Shown one piece after another: positions 52,151 through 60,879 of a stretch of DNA of 64,000 nt. The position numbers were made by a program, and so were the translations under genes. Every line of letters starts with the position of its first letter. The stretch's first letter is position 1. The stretch comes from Caprella mutica (Eukaryota > Arthropoda > Malacostraca > Amphipoda > Caprellidae), in contig CANNZV010000267.1 in assembly GCA_947561585.1 (NCBI GenBank), forward strand, positions 248,001 through 312,000, in the 5' to 3' direction. The notes below the pieces were generated by a model. It saw only the letters and a list, made by a program, of their open reading frames with translations. It was not told where the DNA came from and searched no databases.

Positions 52151-53413
52151 ATGCGCGTATATACCATTTTTTTAGGCTTATTTTTAACGATTACGATAGG
52201 AACATTAAACGCTCAAATCAAGGGGAGTTATTGGTTTACGATGCAGACGGAATTTAGGTCTAAAGTAGAAAATAGTCAAAATAGGTTTTTTCTTAGCAAT
52301 GAATTAGAAGACCGAATTTATCAAACAACTAGGGTGGATGTGGGCTATTTTTTGACTAAACGAGCGGCATTAGGAGGAGCTTTGGAGTGGCATAATGGAG
52401 TGGACTTTAAGGGGCCTGTGCCAAACAGCTTCTTTTCGCAAGAACATAATGGGCAAAGTGTGCATGGTGCAATTTATTTGCGTAATTATATAGTTAATAA
52501 ACGTCGTTTTTTATTGACGTCGGAGATAGGAACTAGTGTAGATTGGAATGCCTTTGATTGGAGTGAGGAATATATTGACCAATTTTCTAATCAATGGGAT
52601 GACTGGTACTATGGGCCTAAAAGATTGTCGGTTAATTTGTTAACAAGACTAGGATTTGGAATTCGGATAAATGAAAATACTGCTTTTTTGTTAAATCTTA
52701 GCACTGAATGGTCTATTTACAGCAAAATACCTGTATCAGGAAATAGTGGAGAGTGGCGATTAGAGTCTTCTAGTGGAGGATTGGGAGGGCGTATTGAGTA
52801 TTATTTTAGCCACCCCAAACGTGTTTTATATCAGCGATTTCAGAAGCCTTTTGAGCAAAAACGAAGTTATTGGGAAGCTGATGGGCAGCTTTTTGCCAGA
52901 AATAGAGAAGAAGGTTTGGGTATAAAAGTGGCTTATGGAAAGTATTATCCGGCGGGTTTTTCGACTCGCTTTTGGGTGCAATTGAACAATGAATACCGTC
53001 TAATGCCCCTCACGACGAAGAGTTCGGTAGGGGCGGCTATTCAAAAGTATAAAAGGCTAAAAAAACTTGAAAATGCCTTTTGGGTGTGGGGTGTTCATTT
53101 AGCGTTTCAAGATGTTGATGACAATGGTTTTTATTTCAAAGTTGAAACTAAAACAATGCTAGAACATTGGTCTGCTAATCGAGTGCGTTTTGCGGTAGGA
53201 AGCACGGCTGCCTTTACGTTTTATGAAGCTCGCTATGAGTGGATGGGGCGTGGTGAAGCAGAGTATTTTTTTAGCCCTAATTTTAGCTGGCAAGCGTCTG
53301 TTGCGCTGCCAATTATGCAAAATGCTTGGTCAGAAGCAGATAGAAATAGCAATACGAGCTATCAACGTTGGGAAGGAAATACAACGGAGCTTGCTGCGCG
53401 TATTTGGTTTTAA
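52151..53413 (+). CDS. Outer membrane beta-barrel protein, unknown function
   Basis: The 420 residues start with a signal peptide (about 1-21, ending GTLNA before QIKGS). The remainder alternates hydrophobic and polar residues rich in Tyr, Trp and Phe, with turns, and ends in ELAARIWF with a terminal aromatic residue, the standard outer membrane beta-barrel signal. I recognise no named family; the closest impression is an OmpW/OMP_b-brl type porin of 16-18 strands. Its stop is 26 bp from the end of the convergent gene at 53440. No pathway context. Confidence 0.72.
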   Translation: MRVYTIFLGLFLTITIGTLNAQIKGSYWFTMQTEFRSKVENSQNRFFLSNELEDRIYQTTRVDVGYFLTKRAALGGALEWHNGVDFKGPVPNSFFSQEHNGQSVHGAIYLRNYIVNKRRFLLTSEIGTSVDWNAFDWSEEYIDQFSNQWDDWYYGPKRLSVNLLTRLGFGIRINENTAFLLNLSTEWSIYSKIPVSGNSGEWRLESSSGGLGGRIEYYFSHPKRVLYQRFQKPFEQKRSYWEADGQLFARNREEGLGIKVAYGKYYPAGFSTRFWVQLNNEYRLMPLTTKSSVGAAIQKYKRLKKLENAFWVWGVHLAFQDVDDNGFYFKVETKTMLEHWSANRVRFAVGSTAAFTFYEARYEWMGRGEAEYFFSPNFSWQASVALPIMQNAWSEADRNSNTSYQRWEGNTTELAARIWF

Positions 53414-53439
53414 AGAAAAACGATGTTCTATACCAAATT

Positions 53440-54270
53440 TTACAAACCATAGCGCAAACCAAAGCCAGGCGTAAAACCCAAGACTGGATGCCAAGTGGAA
53501 GCTACATCTAAATGGATGTTTTGCTTTAAGTGTAGTCCAAGACCAAAGCTAGCCGTCGAAGGATTAGTGGCAATGCCAGCCCGTAAACTCAAGGGCTCAG
53601 CAATACGATATTCAATGCCTGCTCGTACTCTTGCTTTAAAATCAATATCTTTTTGCACTTCTGCTGAAAGGCTTACTTTTTCGCTTGGCAAATAGGCCAA
53701 ACCTAGGCGTAGTACCGTCGGCAAAGGTTCATCAATTGCTATATCTTGACGCATGGGGCTGAATAAATGTGCTCCAATACGTAGGGTTTTACTCAATTGC
53801 GACTGCAAACCAACTTCAAAAGTAAGGACGCCTTTGCTGCCATATTCTGGAATACGCGTGTTCAGATAGTCAATTTGTGCCCCCAAACTTAGTTTGTCAA
53901 ACAGTTTTCTGGCATAAGCCAAACCTATTTTTTGCTCATTATATTGCTCAAAACCGTAGTAGTGCATCGTCAAGCCAAATACGCCCGCGCCTTTAGTCGG
54001 CATGACCGCTGCGGCCGACAAACCATTGAGTTCTATTAGGTTAAAACGACGTTCGGCAGCCGCCATTGCACTGAAGCCTTTTAGTTTGCCTAAGCCTGCC
54101 TGATTGCCAAATGCTGCCTCCGTTCCTTCAAGGGCAACCGTTGCGCCACCCATCGCCAAACCGCGTGCGCCACCAGTAAAAGTTACTCCGTTTTGTGCCG
54201 TCATTTGTAAGGCAGTAAGGCAGAAGATGATTAGTGTTAAGTAGTTGATAGTCAGTTTGTTATTTTGCAT
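53440..54270 (-). CDS. PorV/PorQ-like outer membrane protein (FadL-type barrel)
   Basis: The 276 residues begin with a signal peptide (about 1-25, ending ALQMTAQ). Just after it, GGARGLAMGGATVALEGTEAAFGNQAGL matches the signature of the PorV/PorQ/UPF0164 group of outer membrane proteins (GARSxGMGGAxVA.....A.FWNPAG). The barrel body follows with repeated LSLGAQID and LSLRAGIATNPS type strands and ends FGLRYGL. PorV is a shuttle of T9SS cargo to the sortase; many paralogues exist with unknown roles, and this one is shorter than PorV (about 390 residues). A transport or scaffold role in the outer membrane is inferred. It converges with the preceding gene. Confidence 0.7.
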   Translation of the reverse strand: MQNNKLTINYLTLIIFCLTALQMTAQNGVTFTGGARGLAMGGATVALEGTEAAFGNQAGLGKLKGFSAMAAAERRFNLIELNGLSAAAVMPTKGAGVFGLTMHYYGFEQYNEQKIGLAYARKLFDKLSLGAQIDYLNTRIPEYGSKGVLTFEVGLQSQLSKTLRIGAHLFSPMRQDIAIDEPLPTVLRLGLAYLPSEKVSLSAEVQKDIDFKARVRAGIEYRIAEPLSLRAGIATNPSTASFGLGLHLKQNIHLDVASTWHPVLGFTPGFGLRYGL

Positions 54271-54631
54271 TTTGCTGTGTTTTTATTGCAAATTTTTTCT
54301 CAGTTGGAAAAGCGGTTGTTGCTTGCTATTTTGCCATGAAATTCACTAGATGAAGTCATGTTTTATCTTTGTTTTTTCGTCCTTACTTAGTGTTTATAGC
54401 TGCGTAAATCTACGCCTTCTTCGATAATTTTATGGCATATTTAGAGATAATTTAGAGATAATCTTTAATGTTTTCGTTCTTTTATAGATTCAGTGAAAAA
54501 AGAAAAGTGACCGCAGGAAGCGTTCATTTTATTGGCTCTTTGACAATTTTTGCAAAACGTTTCTACTCTCTTACCTAAAATCTATGAATATACACTGGCT
54601 GCGTCAATCGTTTTTTCGGTCTATTTTAATT
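54271..54631. other. Intergenic region with a solo repeat end
   Basis: The only notable sequence is ggctctttgacaatttttgc at 54534, matching the terminal repeat of the element at 58532-58628. A stretch agaaaagtgaccg nearby also resembles 51881-51895. No gene seen. Confidence 0.55.
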
Positions 54632-55327
54632 TTAGCGGCCGTTCAAAAGCCATTTGTAAGTATTAGCAAGGCTTTGTTGAGAAGCTCCCAAACGATACAT
54701 TGTGAAGACAATACTATTGGCTATTTGTACACGTAGCCAGCTATTTTTGTCGTATTTTCTAGCACTGACAAGAACGTCATTCTGAATGACTTTATAAGGC
54801 ATCTCTTTAGCGGCACGATGTATGAGGTCGTATTCTTCCATGATAATAAAATCTTCCTTATAGCCACCCAATTTATCAAAAGCAGCTCTAGTGATAAAAA
54901 TACTTTGGTCGCCTCCACGCACAAACATTTTATTGAAGCGGGTCAGGTAACTATTCAATTTCAAAATAGGGCGGTCGCTATCAAATTTGAAACGAAAACC
55001 GCCAATTTGGTAGCCTTCTTCTACAGCAGCTTTTATGTCTTCAAAGCAGCTTTTAGGAGGCAATGCATCGGCGTGAACGAAGTACAAAATATCGCTTTTC
55101 TGACTAAAACTTGCACCATAATTCATTTGTACGGCACGTCCTCGTTTGGGAGAAAGTAGGGCTTGTGCACCAGCAGCTTTTGCTTTTTGGAGCGTATTGT
55201 CGGTACTATTGGCATCTACCACTATTATTTTTTCAATACAATCTTGGCCGCAATCTTGTAATCGTCGAATGAGTCGGTCGATGTTTTCTGCCTCATTTAG
55301 AGTTGGTATGATGATACTAATTTGCAC
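54632..55327 (-). CDS. TIGR04283-type family 2 glycosyltransferase
   Basis: The 231 residues start ISIIIPTLNEAENIDRLI with the GT-A nucleotide-binding fold, then VVDANSTDNT, the diagnostic RGRAVQMNYGA, YFVHADALPP (Asp-x-Asp-like metal site), GGFRFKFD, GGDQSIFI and EEYDLIHRA. This matches the glycosyltransferase subfamily TIGR04283, found alone or with rSAM/selenodomain proteins and linked in some bacteria to arsenosugar synthesis. None of those partner genes are here, so the acceptor is unknown. The protein is cytoplasmic or membrane peripheral; no transmembrane helix is evident. Monocistronic, about 175 bp from pdhB. Confidence 0.88.
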   Translation of the reverse strand: MQISIIIPTLNEAENIDRLIRRLQDCGQDCIEKIIVVDANSTDNTLQKAKAAGAQALLSPKRGRAVQMNYGASFSQKSDILYFVHADALPPKSCFEDIKAAVEEGYQIGGFRFKFDSDRPILKLNSYLTRFNKMFVRGGDQSIFITRAAFDKLGGYKEDFIIMEEYDLIHRAAKEMPYKVIQNDVLVSARKYDKNSWLRVQIANSIVFTMYRLGASQQSLANTYKWLLNGR

Positions 55328-55434
55328 AGTGCTTAATGATTGAATGATTGATAGAAGGGGTGAATCCGATTATATAAAGTAAGACGGCATTCTCAAGCCG
55401 TGACTATCAGAGGGGCATTAAAAAAAGAACGTAA

Positions 55435-55474
55435 AAAAAGTGTGTTAGATTACAAAATATCTAACACACTTTTT
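55435..55474 (-). terminator. Terminator of pdhB
   Basis: aaaaagtgtgttagat (55435-55450) pairs exactly with atctaacacacttttt (55459-55474). Because both ends are A and T rich it could work both ways; it is 28 bp past the pdhB stop. Confidence 0.88.
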
Positions 55475-55501
55475 ATTTATAATCAATTGTTAATCAGTTG
55501 A

Positions 55502-56488
55502 TTATCTTGCGTAAGATACTTGCTTTACTGCTGCGATAATTTTCGCAGGATTTGGTAAGTAAGCATCTACATAAGCTGCCGCATAGGGTAGGGAAGTGTC
55601 GGCACTATTCACACGAATAACAGGCGCGTCCAAGTAGTCAAACGCATATTTTTGCACCTCATAAGTCACCTCAGCAGATACTCCAGCAAATGGCCAGCTT
55701 TCATCCACTACGATTAAACGGTTCGTTTTCTTTACGCTTTCCACTATCGTTTTATAGTCTAGCGGACGAATAGTCCGTAGGTCGATTATCTCTGCGCTAA
55801 TGCCTTCTTTGGCCAGTTCGTCTGCTGCTTTTTCGCATTCCAATACCATTTTATTGAAACTCACCAAAGTGACATCTGTCCCTTCGCGGCGTACTTTTGC
55901 TTTGCCAATTGGCACTAAAATGTCATCACCTTCGGGCACAAAGCCTTTGTGGCCATATAGCATTTCGCTTTCCATAATACATATGGGGTCATCGTCGCGA
56001 ATAGCTGATTTTAGTAAGCCTTTGGCATCGGCAGGGTCAATAGAAGATATGACTTTCAAGCCTGGACAGTTGGCCAACCAAGCTTCAAAAGTTTGGCTAT
56101 GCTGTTGTGCTAGTTGACCTGCGGCACCACTCGGGCCACGGAAAACGATTGGACATTTATACTGACCTGCTGATTGAGAAAGGGTCTTAGCTGCGTTATT
56201 CACAATTTGGTCAAATGCCAAAACAGCAAAATTCCAAGTCATAAATTCTACAATCGGGCGTAAGCCATTCATGGCAGCGCCAACGCCAATTCCTGCAAAA
56301 CCTAGCTCGGCAATCGGCGTGTCAATCACACGTTTTGGACCAAACTCGTCGAGCATTCCTTTACTCACTTTATAAGCACCATTGTATTGTGCTACCTCTT
56401 CACCCATTAAAAAGACGTTTTCGTCGCGACGCATTTCTTCGCTCATGGCCTCTCTTAAGGCATCTCGGAGTGCTATTTCTCTTGACAT
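55502..56488 (-). CDS. pdhB: Pyruvate dehydrogenase E1 component, beta subunit
   Basis: The 328 residues match E1 beta of 2-oxoacid dehydrogenases: REALREAM.EEM.RD..VFLMGEEVAQYNGAYKVSKG, DTPIAELGFAGIGVGAAMNGLRPIVEFMTWNF (with the Glu that activates thiamine diphosphate), GQLAQQHSQ, and VDESWPFAGVSAEV. With E1 alpha it decarboxylates pyruvate and reductively acetylates lipoyl E2. The pdhA and E2/E3 genes are not adjacent, which is common in this phylum. It has a consensus promoter at 56563-56593 and its own terminator, so it is monocistronic. Branched-chain E1 beta is the alternative, but the YNGAYKVSKG text favours pyruvate. Confidence 0.92.
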   Translation of the reverse strand: MSREIALRDALREAMSEEMRRDENVFLMGEEVAQYNGAYKVSKGMLDEFGPKRVIDTPIAELGFAGIGVGAAMNGLRPIVEFMTWNFAVLAFDQIVNNAAKTLSQSAGQYKCPIVFRGPSGAAGQLAQQHSQTFEAWLANCPGLKVISSIDPADAKGLLKSAIRDDDPICIMESEMLYGHKGFVPEGDDILVPIGKAKVRREGTDVTLVSFNKMVLECEKAADELAKEGISAEIIDLRTIRPLDYKTIVESVKKTNRLIVVDESWPFAGVSAEVTYEVQKYAFDYLDAPVIRVNSADTSLPYAAAYVDAYLPNPAKIIAAVKQVSYAR

Positions 56489-56562
56489 TTGCTATTGGTA
56501 GTTAGTAGATTGGTAAATAAGTAATTAGTACTAATATTACTAATCTTTTTTTTTAAGGACTG

Positions 56563-56593
56563 CAAAGTTAATAATTATCATTATTTGAACAAG
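56563..56593 (-). promoter_or_regulatory. Promoter of pdhB
   Basis: On the minus strand TTG (in CTTG, 56593-56590), a 19-bp spacer and TAACTTTG (56570-56563) match the consensus exactly. The ATG lies 74 bp downstream. Confidence 0.75.
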
Positions 56594-56675
56594 TATCTGG
56601 GGAAGTAGTTCATAGAATATCCTTTCTTTGGAGTGATGTAAGTATTAACTTGACTGAACTACTTAGGAACGATGA

Positions 56676-56824
56676 GTGTACTCCGAAAAGTAAAATTAAA
56701 CAGAATTAACGGACTTGTATAGGATTAATTTATTTGTAAAGCACTGATTATTAGCGCATTAAAAAATTATAAAATCCAGTATAATCCTGTTAATCCTGTC
56801 TAAATGACTTTTCGGAGTACACCC
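56676..56824 (-). repeat. MITE-like element, copy 2 (inverted copy of 16724-16863)
   Basis: It has ends gtgtactccgaaaagt and acttttcggagtacac, a perfect 16-bp inverted repeat. In reverse it aligns with 16724-16863 except for about nine extra bases in a caggattaacaggatt stretch. The rest of the 56594-57279 gap is AT-rich and without a gene. Confidence 0.82.
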
Positions 56825-57149
56825 AACGATGAAATAATAAGTTGTAACAAGATTGGTGAATTATTTTGGTCTTAGGTTTTCTTTGAAAGAAAGATAATTA
56901 TTAATACTTTGACCACTAGGGGCAGGCTGATTTCAAGAGGAAAATGGAAGCGCTAAATCCTGTCAAACCTTATCAATTATTGTTTTATTGTTCCTTACTT
57001 TAATAATACAAGAAGTTATTACCTTGCTTTTAGGCATATTTTTTGCTGTAAAAGCAACGAATATAAACGGATAAATGATTGATTTTCAATATCTTATAAA
57101 GACCTGAAAGTCAAATTACTATGAATTTTATTTTTAGTAATTTATTCTT

Positions 57150-57157
57150 TATATTTG
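57150..57157 (+). promoter_or_regulatory. Possible -7 box before the PorP/SprF gene
   Basis: TATATTTG matches TAnnTTTG, but the -33 region reads TTTA instead of TTG, so this is weak. Confidence 0.35.
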
Positions 57158-57279
57158 ATACAACAACAACAAACTAGAACAAATAACATGCACTAATGCA
57201 ATTATTTTTACCCCCAGTAAAAAGAATCGGCGCTATTTCCCCCACTGCGCAAGGCATTCCTTATTCAATAAAAACCACT

Positions 57280-58383
57280 ATGCCTTCAGTACAAAAATAC
57301 CTTCGACTACTTGTGTACAGTACCATGCTTTGCTTTTTTCAGAGTCAAATCTATGCGCAACAAGACCCGATGTTTACCAATTATATGTTCAATACATTGA
57401 GCTATAATCCTGCTTATGCTGGTAGTAAAGACTACCTTTCTGCAAATATTGTTTACCGAAATCAATGGTTTGGTTGGAATGAAGACCGCAATAATTTGAA
57501 TAGCGAGTCGAATGGCGGCGCACCTATTTCGCAGACTTTTACCCTGCATGGGCCACTCAATAAGCGCGTTGGTTTAGGAGTCAGTGTGGTCAATGATCAA
57601 ATCGGAGCAACATCTAGCACGGGGGCGAATTTCAGTTATGCTTATCGCATTAAATTCGGACAAGGTGCTCTAAATGTCGCCTTGCAGGCTGGTTTTCAGA
57701 ACTTTAGAGCAGATTGGAATCAACTTGTTTTTAAAGACCCTCAGCAATTAGACCGCTCTTTTCAGAACACTAATCCATCGCTTTGGATACCTAACTTCGG
57801 TACAGGTGTTTACTATCAAGATGATGATTTTTATATCGGTATTTCCGTGCCACGCTTATTGAATTTGCCTCTACGAGAACTCAAACAAGACGATAATCGC
57901 TTACGTGTTGCACAGACTTATCAGCATTATTACGTGACTGGTGGTGCGGTTTTTCCAATCAAATCAGATGACCTTGTTTTTAAGCCTTCTATTCTCATTA
58001 AAAGTGTGGAACTGTTAAGTAGCTTCAATAAATCTGGAAATCGTTTACGTACCGTTGGTGCGCCTACTGCTGTGGATATTGATGTGTCTTTATTGATGCA
58101 ACAGACCTTTTGGATAGGCTTGAGTTTTAGGGCAGCCTTAGAAGAAACACTGGTGAATAATTCGACACCAAACGACCCCTCAGTGACGACTTATTCGCTA
58201 GGAAGACATGATAGCTTTGATTTATGGGTAGCTTTTTTCTTGAATAATGGTTTACGCATTGGCTTTTCTTATGACTATCCAGTGAGTAAGCTCCAACTAT
58301 ATTCTGCAGGTTCTTTTGAGGTAATGATGGGCTATGATTTTAACTATACTACTGATAAAGTTAGCTCACCGAGGTATTTTTAG
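57280..58383 (+). CDS. PorP/SprF family type IX secretion system membrane protein
   Basis: I use the ATG at 57280, which gives MPSVQKYLRLLVYST and a signal peptide ending QIYAQ; the frame extends upstream to 57196 with a segment that would disturb the signal peptide. The 367 residues match the PorP/SprF family: QQDPMFTNYMFNTLSYNPAYAGS at the mature N-terminus, FRNQWFGWN-like text, TFTLHGPLNKRVGLGVSVVNDQIG, and a barrel that ends in GFEVMMGYDF-like strands. SprF and related proteins help secrete or attach SprB-type T9SS cargo with type B C-terminal domains, such as the two large proteins in this window. It is not next to a cargo gene here, so its client is unknown. Confidence 0.9.
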   Translation: MPSVQKYLRLLVYSTMLCFFQSQIYAQQDPMFTNYMFNTLSYNPAYAGSKDYLSANIVYRNQWFGWNEDRNNLNSESNGGAPISQTFTLHGPLNKRVGLGVSVVNDQIGATSSTGANFSYAYRIKFGQGALNVALQAGFQNFRADWNQLVFKDPQQLDRSFQNTNPSLWIPNFGTGVYYQDDDFYIGISVPRLLNLPLRELKQDDNRLRVAQTYQHYYVTGGAVFPIKSDDLVFKPSILIKSVELLSSFNKSGNRLRTVGAPTAVDIDVSLLMQQTFWIGLSFRAALEETLVNNSTPNDPSVTTYSLGRHDSFDLWVAFFLNNGLRIGFSYDYPVSKLQLYSAGSFEVMMGYDFNYTTDKVSSPRYF

Positions 58384-58410
58384 AAAGAATGGTTTTGAAA
58401 CCACCTTCTA

Positions 58411-58454
58411 AAAAAAAAATCACTACACCTGTATGGGTGGAGTGATTTTTTTTT
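58411..58454 (+). terminator. Terminator after the PorP/SprF gene
   Basis: aaaaaaaatcact pairs with agtgattttttttt around a small inner stem cacc/ggtg, followed by T. Confidence 0.85.
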
Positions 58455-58531
58455 GAGGAAAATAGCGAAAAAAGCATCCTCATAAATTACCGAAATAATT
58501 GGTGTATTCAGGTATTTATATTCTAATTTAT

Positions 58532-58628
58532 GGTTCTTTGACAATTCTTGCAATTCTACGTCGCGCGGCGACTCGAGGTCGCCGCACGACCAGGAAACCG
58601 CATTTTTTGCAAAAATTGTCAAAGAGCC
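58532..58628. mobile_element. MITE-like element, 97 bp, with terminal inverted repeats and flanking direct repeats
   Basis: The left end ggttctttgacaattcttgc and the right end inverse ggctctttgacaatttttgc match at 18 of 20 positions. taatttat lies directly next to both ends (58524-58531 and 58629-58636), and atttatattctaa flanks at 58514-58526 and 58631-58643. A GC-rich inner hairpin gcggcgac ... gtcgccgc occurs inside. There is no coding capacity, so mobility would need a transposase in trans. Confidence 0.72.
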
Positions 58629-58710
58629 TAATTTATATTCTAAAAGAACGAACAAATAGTAGTTGACGTAGCTGTCCGTGCACCGTTCAGCCTAAAACCG
58701 TCTATCTTCC

Positions 58711-59667
58711 TTAATTATTCGCTTTATAAGCTTTCATTTCTTCTACCAATTTAGGTACAACTTCGAAAGCATCACCAACAATACCATAGTCAGCCGCTTT
58801 GAAAAACGGAGCTTCTGGGTCTTTATTGATGACCACAATTACTTTAGAATTATTGACACCAGCCAAGTGCTGAATAGCGCCAGAAATACCAATTGCGATG
58901 TATAAATTCGGGCGAATAGCCACACCTGTTTGTCCTACGTGTTCGTGGTGAGGTCTCCAGCCGGTATCCGCTACTGGGCGAGAACAAGCCGTTGTTGCGC
59001 CTAATACTTCTGCCAAATCTTCCACCATGCCCCAGTTTTCTGGGCCTTTTAAACCACGACCTGCTGACACGACTAATTCTGCTTCTGGCAAAGGCACCAT
59101 GCCGCCATCTTCGCGCTTGACTTCTTTGATAGTCACGCGACCTGCGGGCACAGCGATGTCCAAATTTTCAACTTCAACGGCACTACCGACGGCTTGCGGT
59201 GGCAATGAATTGCCCATTAAAGACAAGACTTTTTTTGCGCTAGATACTTCGTAAGTAGCGATTGCTTTGCCAGAGAACACAGATTTTTTCACTTTGAAAG
59301 AACCGTCATTTGTTGGCACTGCATTTACGCCAGCTACCGAGCCCGCATCCATACGAGCCGCCAAACGACCCAACAAAGATTTGCCAGTAGAGGTGTGTGG
59401 TACAATCAGCACTTCAGCACCTAGATTATTCGCCGCATCGGCGAGTACAGAAGTATATGCTTGGCTATCGAAGCCGCCTACATTTGCTACTTGATATACT
59501 TTTGATGCACCATAAGTGCCTAATTGACCAGCATCAGTTGCCTCGCCCAACACGATAGCAGCACAGTCGGTGCCTAAAACTTGCGCGGTTTTATATCCAT
59601 AAGTCACTGCTTCAAAAGCAGCTTTTTTGAATGTTCCATTTTGCGCTTCTGCAAATACTAAAACCAT
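58711..59667 (-). CDS. etfA: Electron transfer flavoprotein, alpha subunit
   Basis: The 318 residues match EtfA. The C-terminal FAD-binding domain is complete: GRGLKGPENWGMVEDLAEVLGATTACSRPVADTGWRPHHEHVGQTG, then PNLYIAIGISGAIQHLAGVNNSKVIVVINKDPEAPFF and DYGIVGD. With EtfB it carries electrons from acyl-CoA and other dehydrogenases to the quinone pool through ETF:quinone oxidoreductase. etfB is 92 bp upstream on the same strand, so the two are cotranscribed. The ATG follows a CAATA-rich leader. Confidence 0.95.
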   Translation of the reverse strand: MVLVFAEAQNGTFKKAAFEAVTYGYKTAQVLGTDCAAIVLGEATDAGQLGTYGASKVYQVANVGGFDSQAYTSVLADAANNLGAEVLIVPHTSTGKSLLGRLAARMDAGSVAGVNAVPTNDGSFKVKKSVFSGKAIATYEVSSAKKVLSLMGNSLPPQAVGSAVEVENLDIAVPAGRVTIKEVKREDGGMVPLPEAELVVSAGRGLKGPENWGMVEDLAEVLGATTACSRPVADTGWRPHHEHVGQTGVAIRPNLYIAIGISGAIQHLAGVNNSKVIVVINKDPEAPFFKAADYGIVGDAFEVVPKLVEEMKAYKANN

Positions 59668-59759
59668 TATATTGTTTATTTATTATTGTCTATTGAATAT
59701 TGTTTACTGCCGATTGTTACTGACTTTTTAATCATCAATAATCAACCATCAATATACAA
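59668..59759 (-). repeat. CAATA-rich leader between etfB and etfA
   Basis: On the minus strand the tract contains several variations of caata/tattgat and caatattcaatagacaata close to the etfA ATG. It resembles the tract at 19937-19988 before the AAA+ gene. Confidence 0.45.
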
Positions 59760-60500
59760 TTAAATAACTTTCGCTTCTTCGTGCAATAAGCGTACGAGTT
59801 CTTTCACATTGTCCGCATCTATTAATTTAACGCCTGTTTTTGCTGGCGGCAAATCAAAATGAACGGTTGTAGATAAGTCCTCGGCAGCAGTTGGTTCAAC
59901 TACGTTCAATGGCTTGCGTTTTGCCATCATAATGCCGCGCATATTCGGAATGCGTTGTTCTGCCAAGCCTTTAGAAGCACTCAAAGCAAATGGAGTAGCG
60001 ACTTCAGCCACTTCTTCACCACCTTCTATGTCGCGAGCAATGGTAGCTGTATTGCCATTCATTTCCAAGTTGGTGGCATAACTGATGTAAGGCATATCCA
60101 ACAGTTCTGCTGTCATAGCGCCTACTTCAGAGCCATTATAGTCGATGGTTTCTTTACCGAAAAAGACCACATCAAATGCTTCTGCTTCTGCATAAGCAGC
60201 AATTTGTTTGGCTACATAAAGTGCACTTTTGGGTTCTGCATTGATACGCACCGCACTGTCTGCACCTATTGCCAAACCTTTGCGAATAACGGTATCATTA
60301 GCTGCTGTGCCAACATTCAAAATAGTGACACTACCACCTGTAGCCTCTTTCAATTCGATAGCACGCACCAAAGCATACCATTCATCGTAAGGGTTCATGA
60401 TGTAATTAACACCATTGGTGTCAAACTCAGCACCGCCGCCTGTGAAGGCAATTTTGGCAGTTGTTTCGGGTGTTTTGCTAACGCAAACAAGCAATTTCAT
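59760..60500 (-). CDS. etfB: Electron transfer flavoprotein, beta subunit
   Basis: The 246 residues match EtfB: MKLLVCVSKTPET at the N-terminus, MNPYDEWYALVRAIELKE, VFFGKETIDYNGSEVGAMTAELLDMPYIS, and LAEQRIPNMRGIMMAKRKPL near the C-terminus. The AMP-binding fold is intact. It pairs with EtfA as an electron carrier for fatty and amino acid oxidation. The start codon is 14 bp after a conserved 26-bp leader repeat (60515-60540). First gene of the etfBA operon. Confidence 0.95.
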   Translation of the reverse strand: MKLLVCVSKTPETTAKIAFTGGGAEFDTNGVNYIMNPYDEWYALVRAIELKEATGGSVTILNVGTAANDTVIRKGLAIGADSAVRINAEPKSALYVAKQIAAYAEAEAFDVVFFGKETIDYNGSEVGAMTAELLDMPYISYATNLEMNGNTATIARDIEGGEEVAEVATPFALSASKGLAEQRIPNMRGIMMAKRKPLNVVEPTAAEDLSTTVHFDLPPAKTGVKLIDADNVKELVRLLHEEAKVI

Positions 60501-60879
60501 ATATCTTAATTAGGAATTAAAAATTAGGAATGGAGAATTGTCTAGTCAATTCTTACCTAATTGTCAAATTACGAATAACTATTTTCTATAAAGTTAAAAG
60601 AGCTAAAAAGTTGTGCCGTTTTTATAAAATGACCTACTTTTTACGTCATTTTGACCTTCTTAGTAACGACGAAAGAATAAGTCCGTCCAAATGACTACTA
60701 AGCTTACTTTTTTCTCCAAAAAGCGCGCAAATATACACATTTGAAAATAAAGGAAGGAAATATTTAGCGAATTTTCGCTGGAATACACTTTCGTTAACCT
60801 GAAATGCCATAATTTGGTACTTTCTATATTTACAAATAACTCGAATTTTTATGAAATGGTTTAATGCTCTTTCTGACTA
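60501..60879. other. Intergenic region between pyrC-like and etfB genes
   Basis: It contains the leader repeat above and a TATATTTG (-7-like, minus strand, 60727) with no matching -33. A fragment taacgacgaaagaataagt (60663) is related to similar fragments at about 29720 and 56826. No gene seen. Confidence 0.5.
60515..60540 (-). repeat. 26-bp leader repeat before etfB
   Basis: Read on the minus strand this begins CAATTCTCCATTCC and ends TTTTTAATT, differing from 23234-23259 at one base. Both copies sit immediately 5' of a start codon in the same sense. Confidence 0.6.

Noticed and set aside
59955..60509. 184-codon plus-strand ORF opposite etfB
   Set aside because: EtfB is clearly real on the other strand, and the antisense translation is Cys/Phe-rich low-quality sequence.
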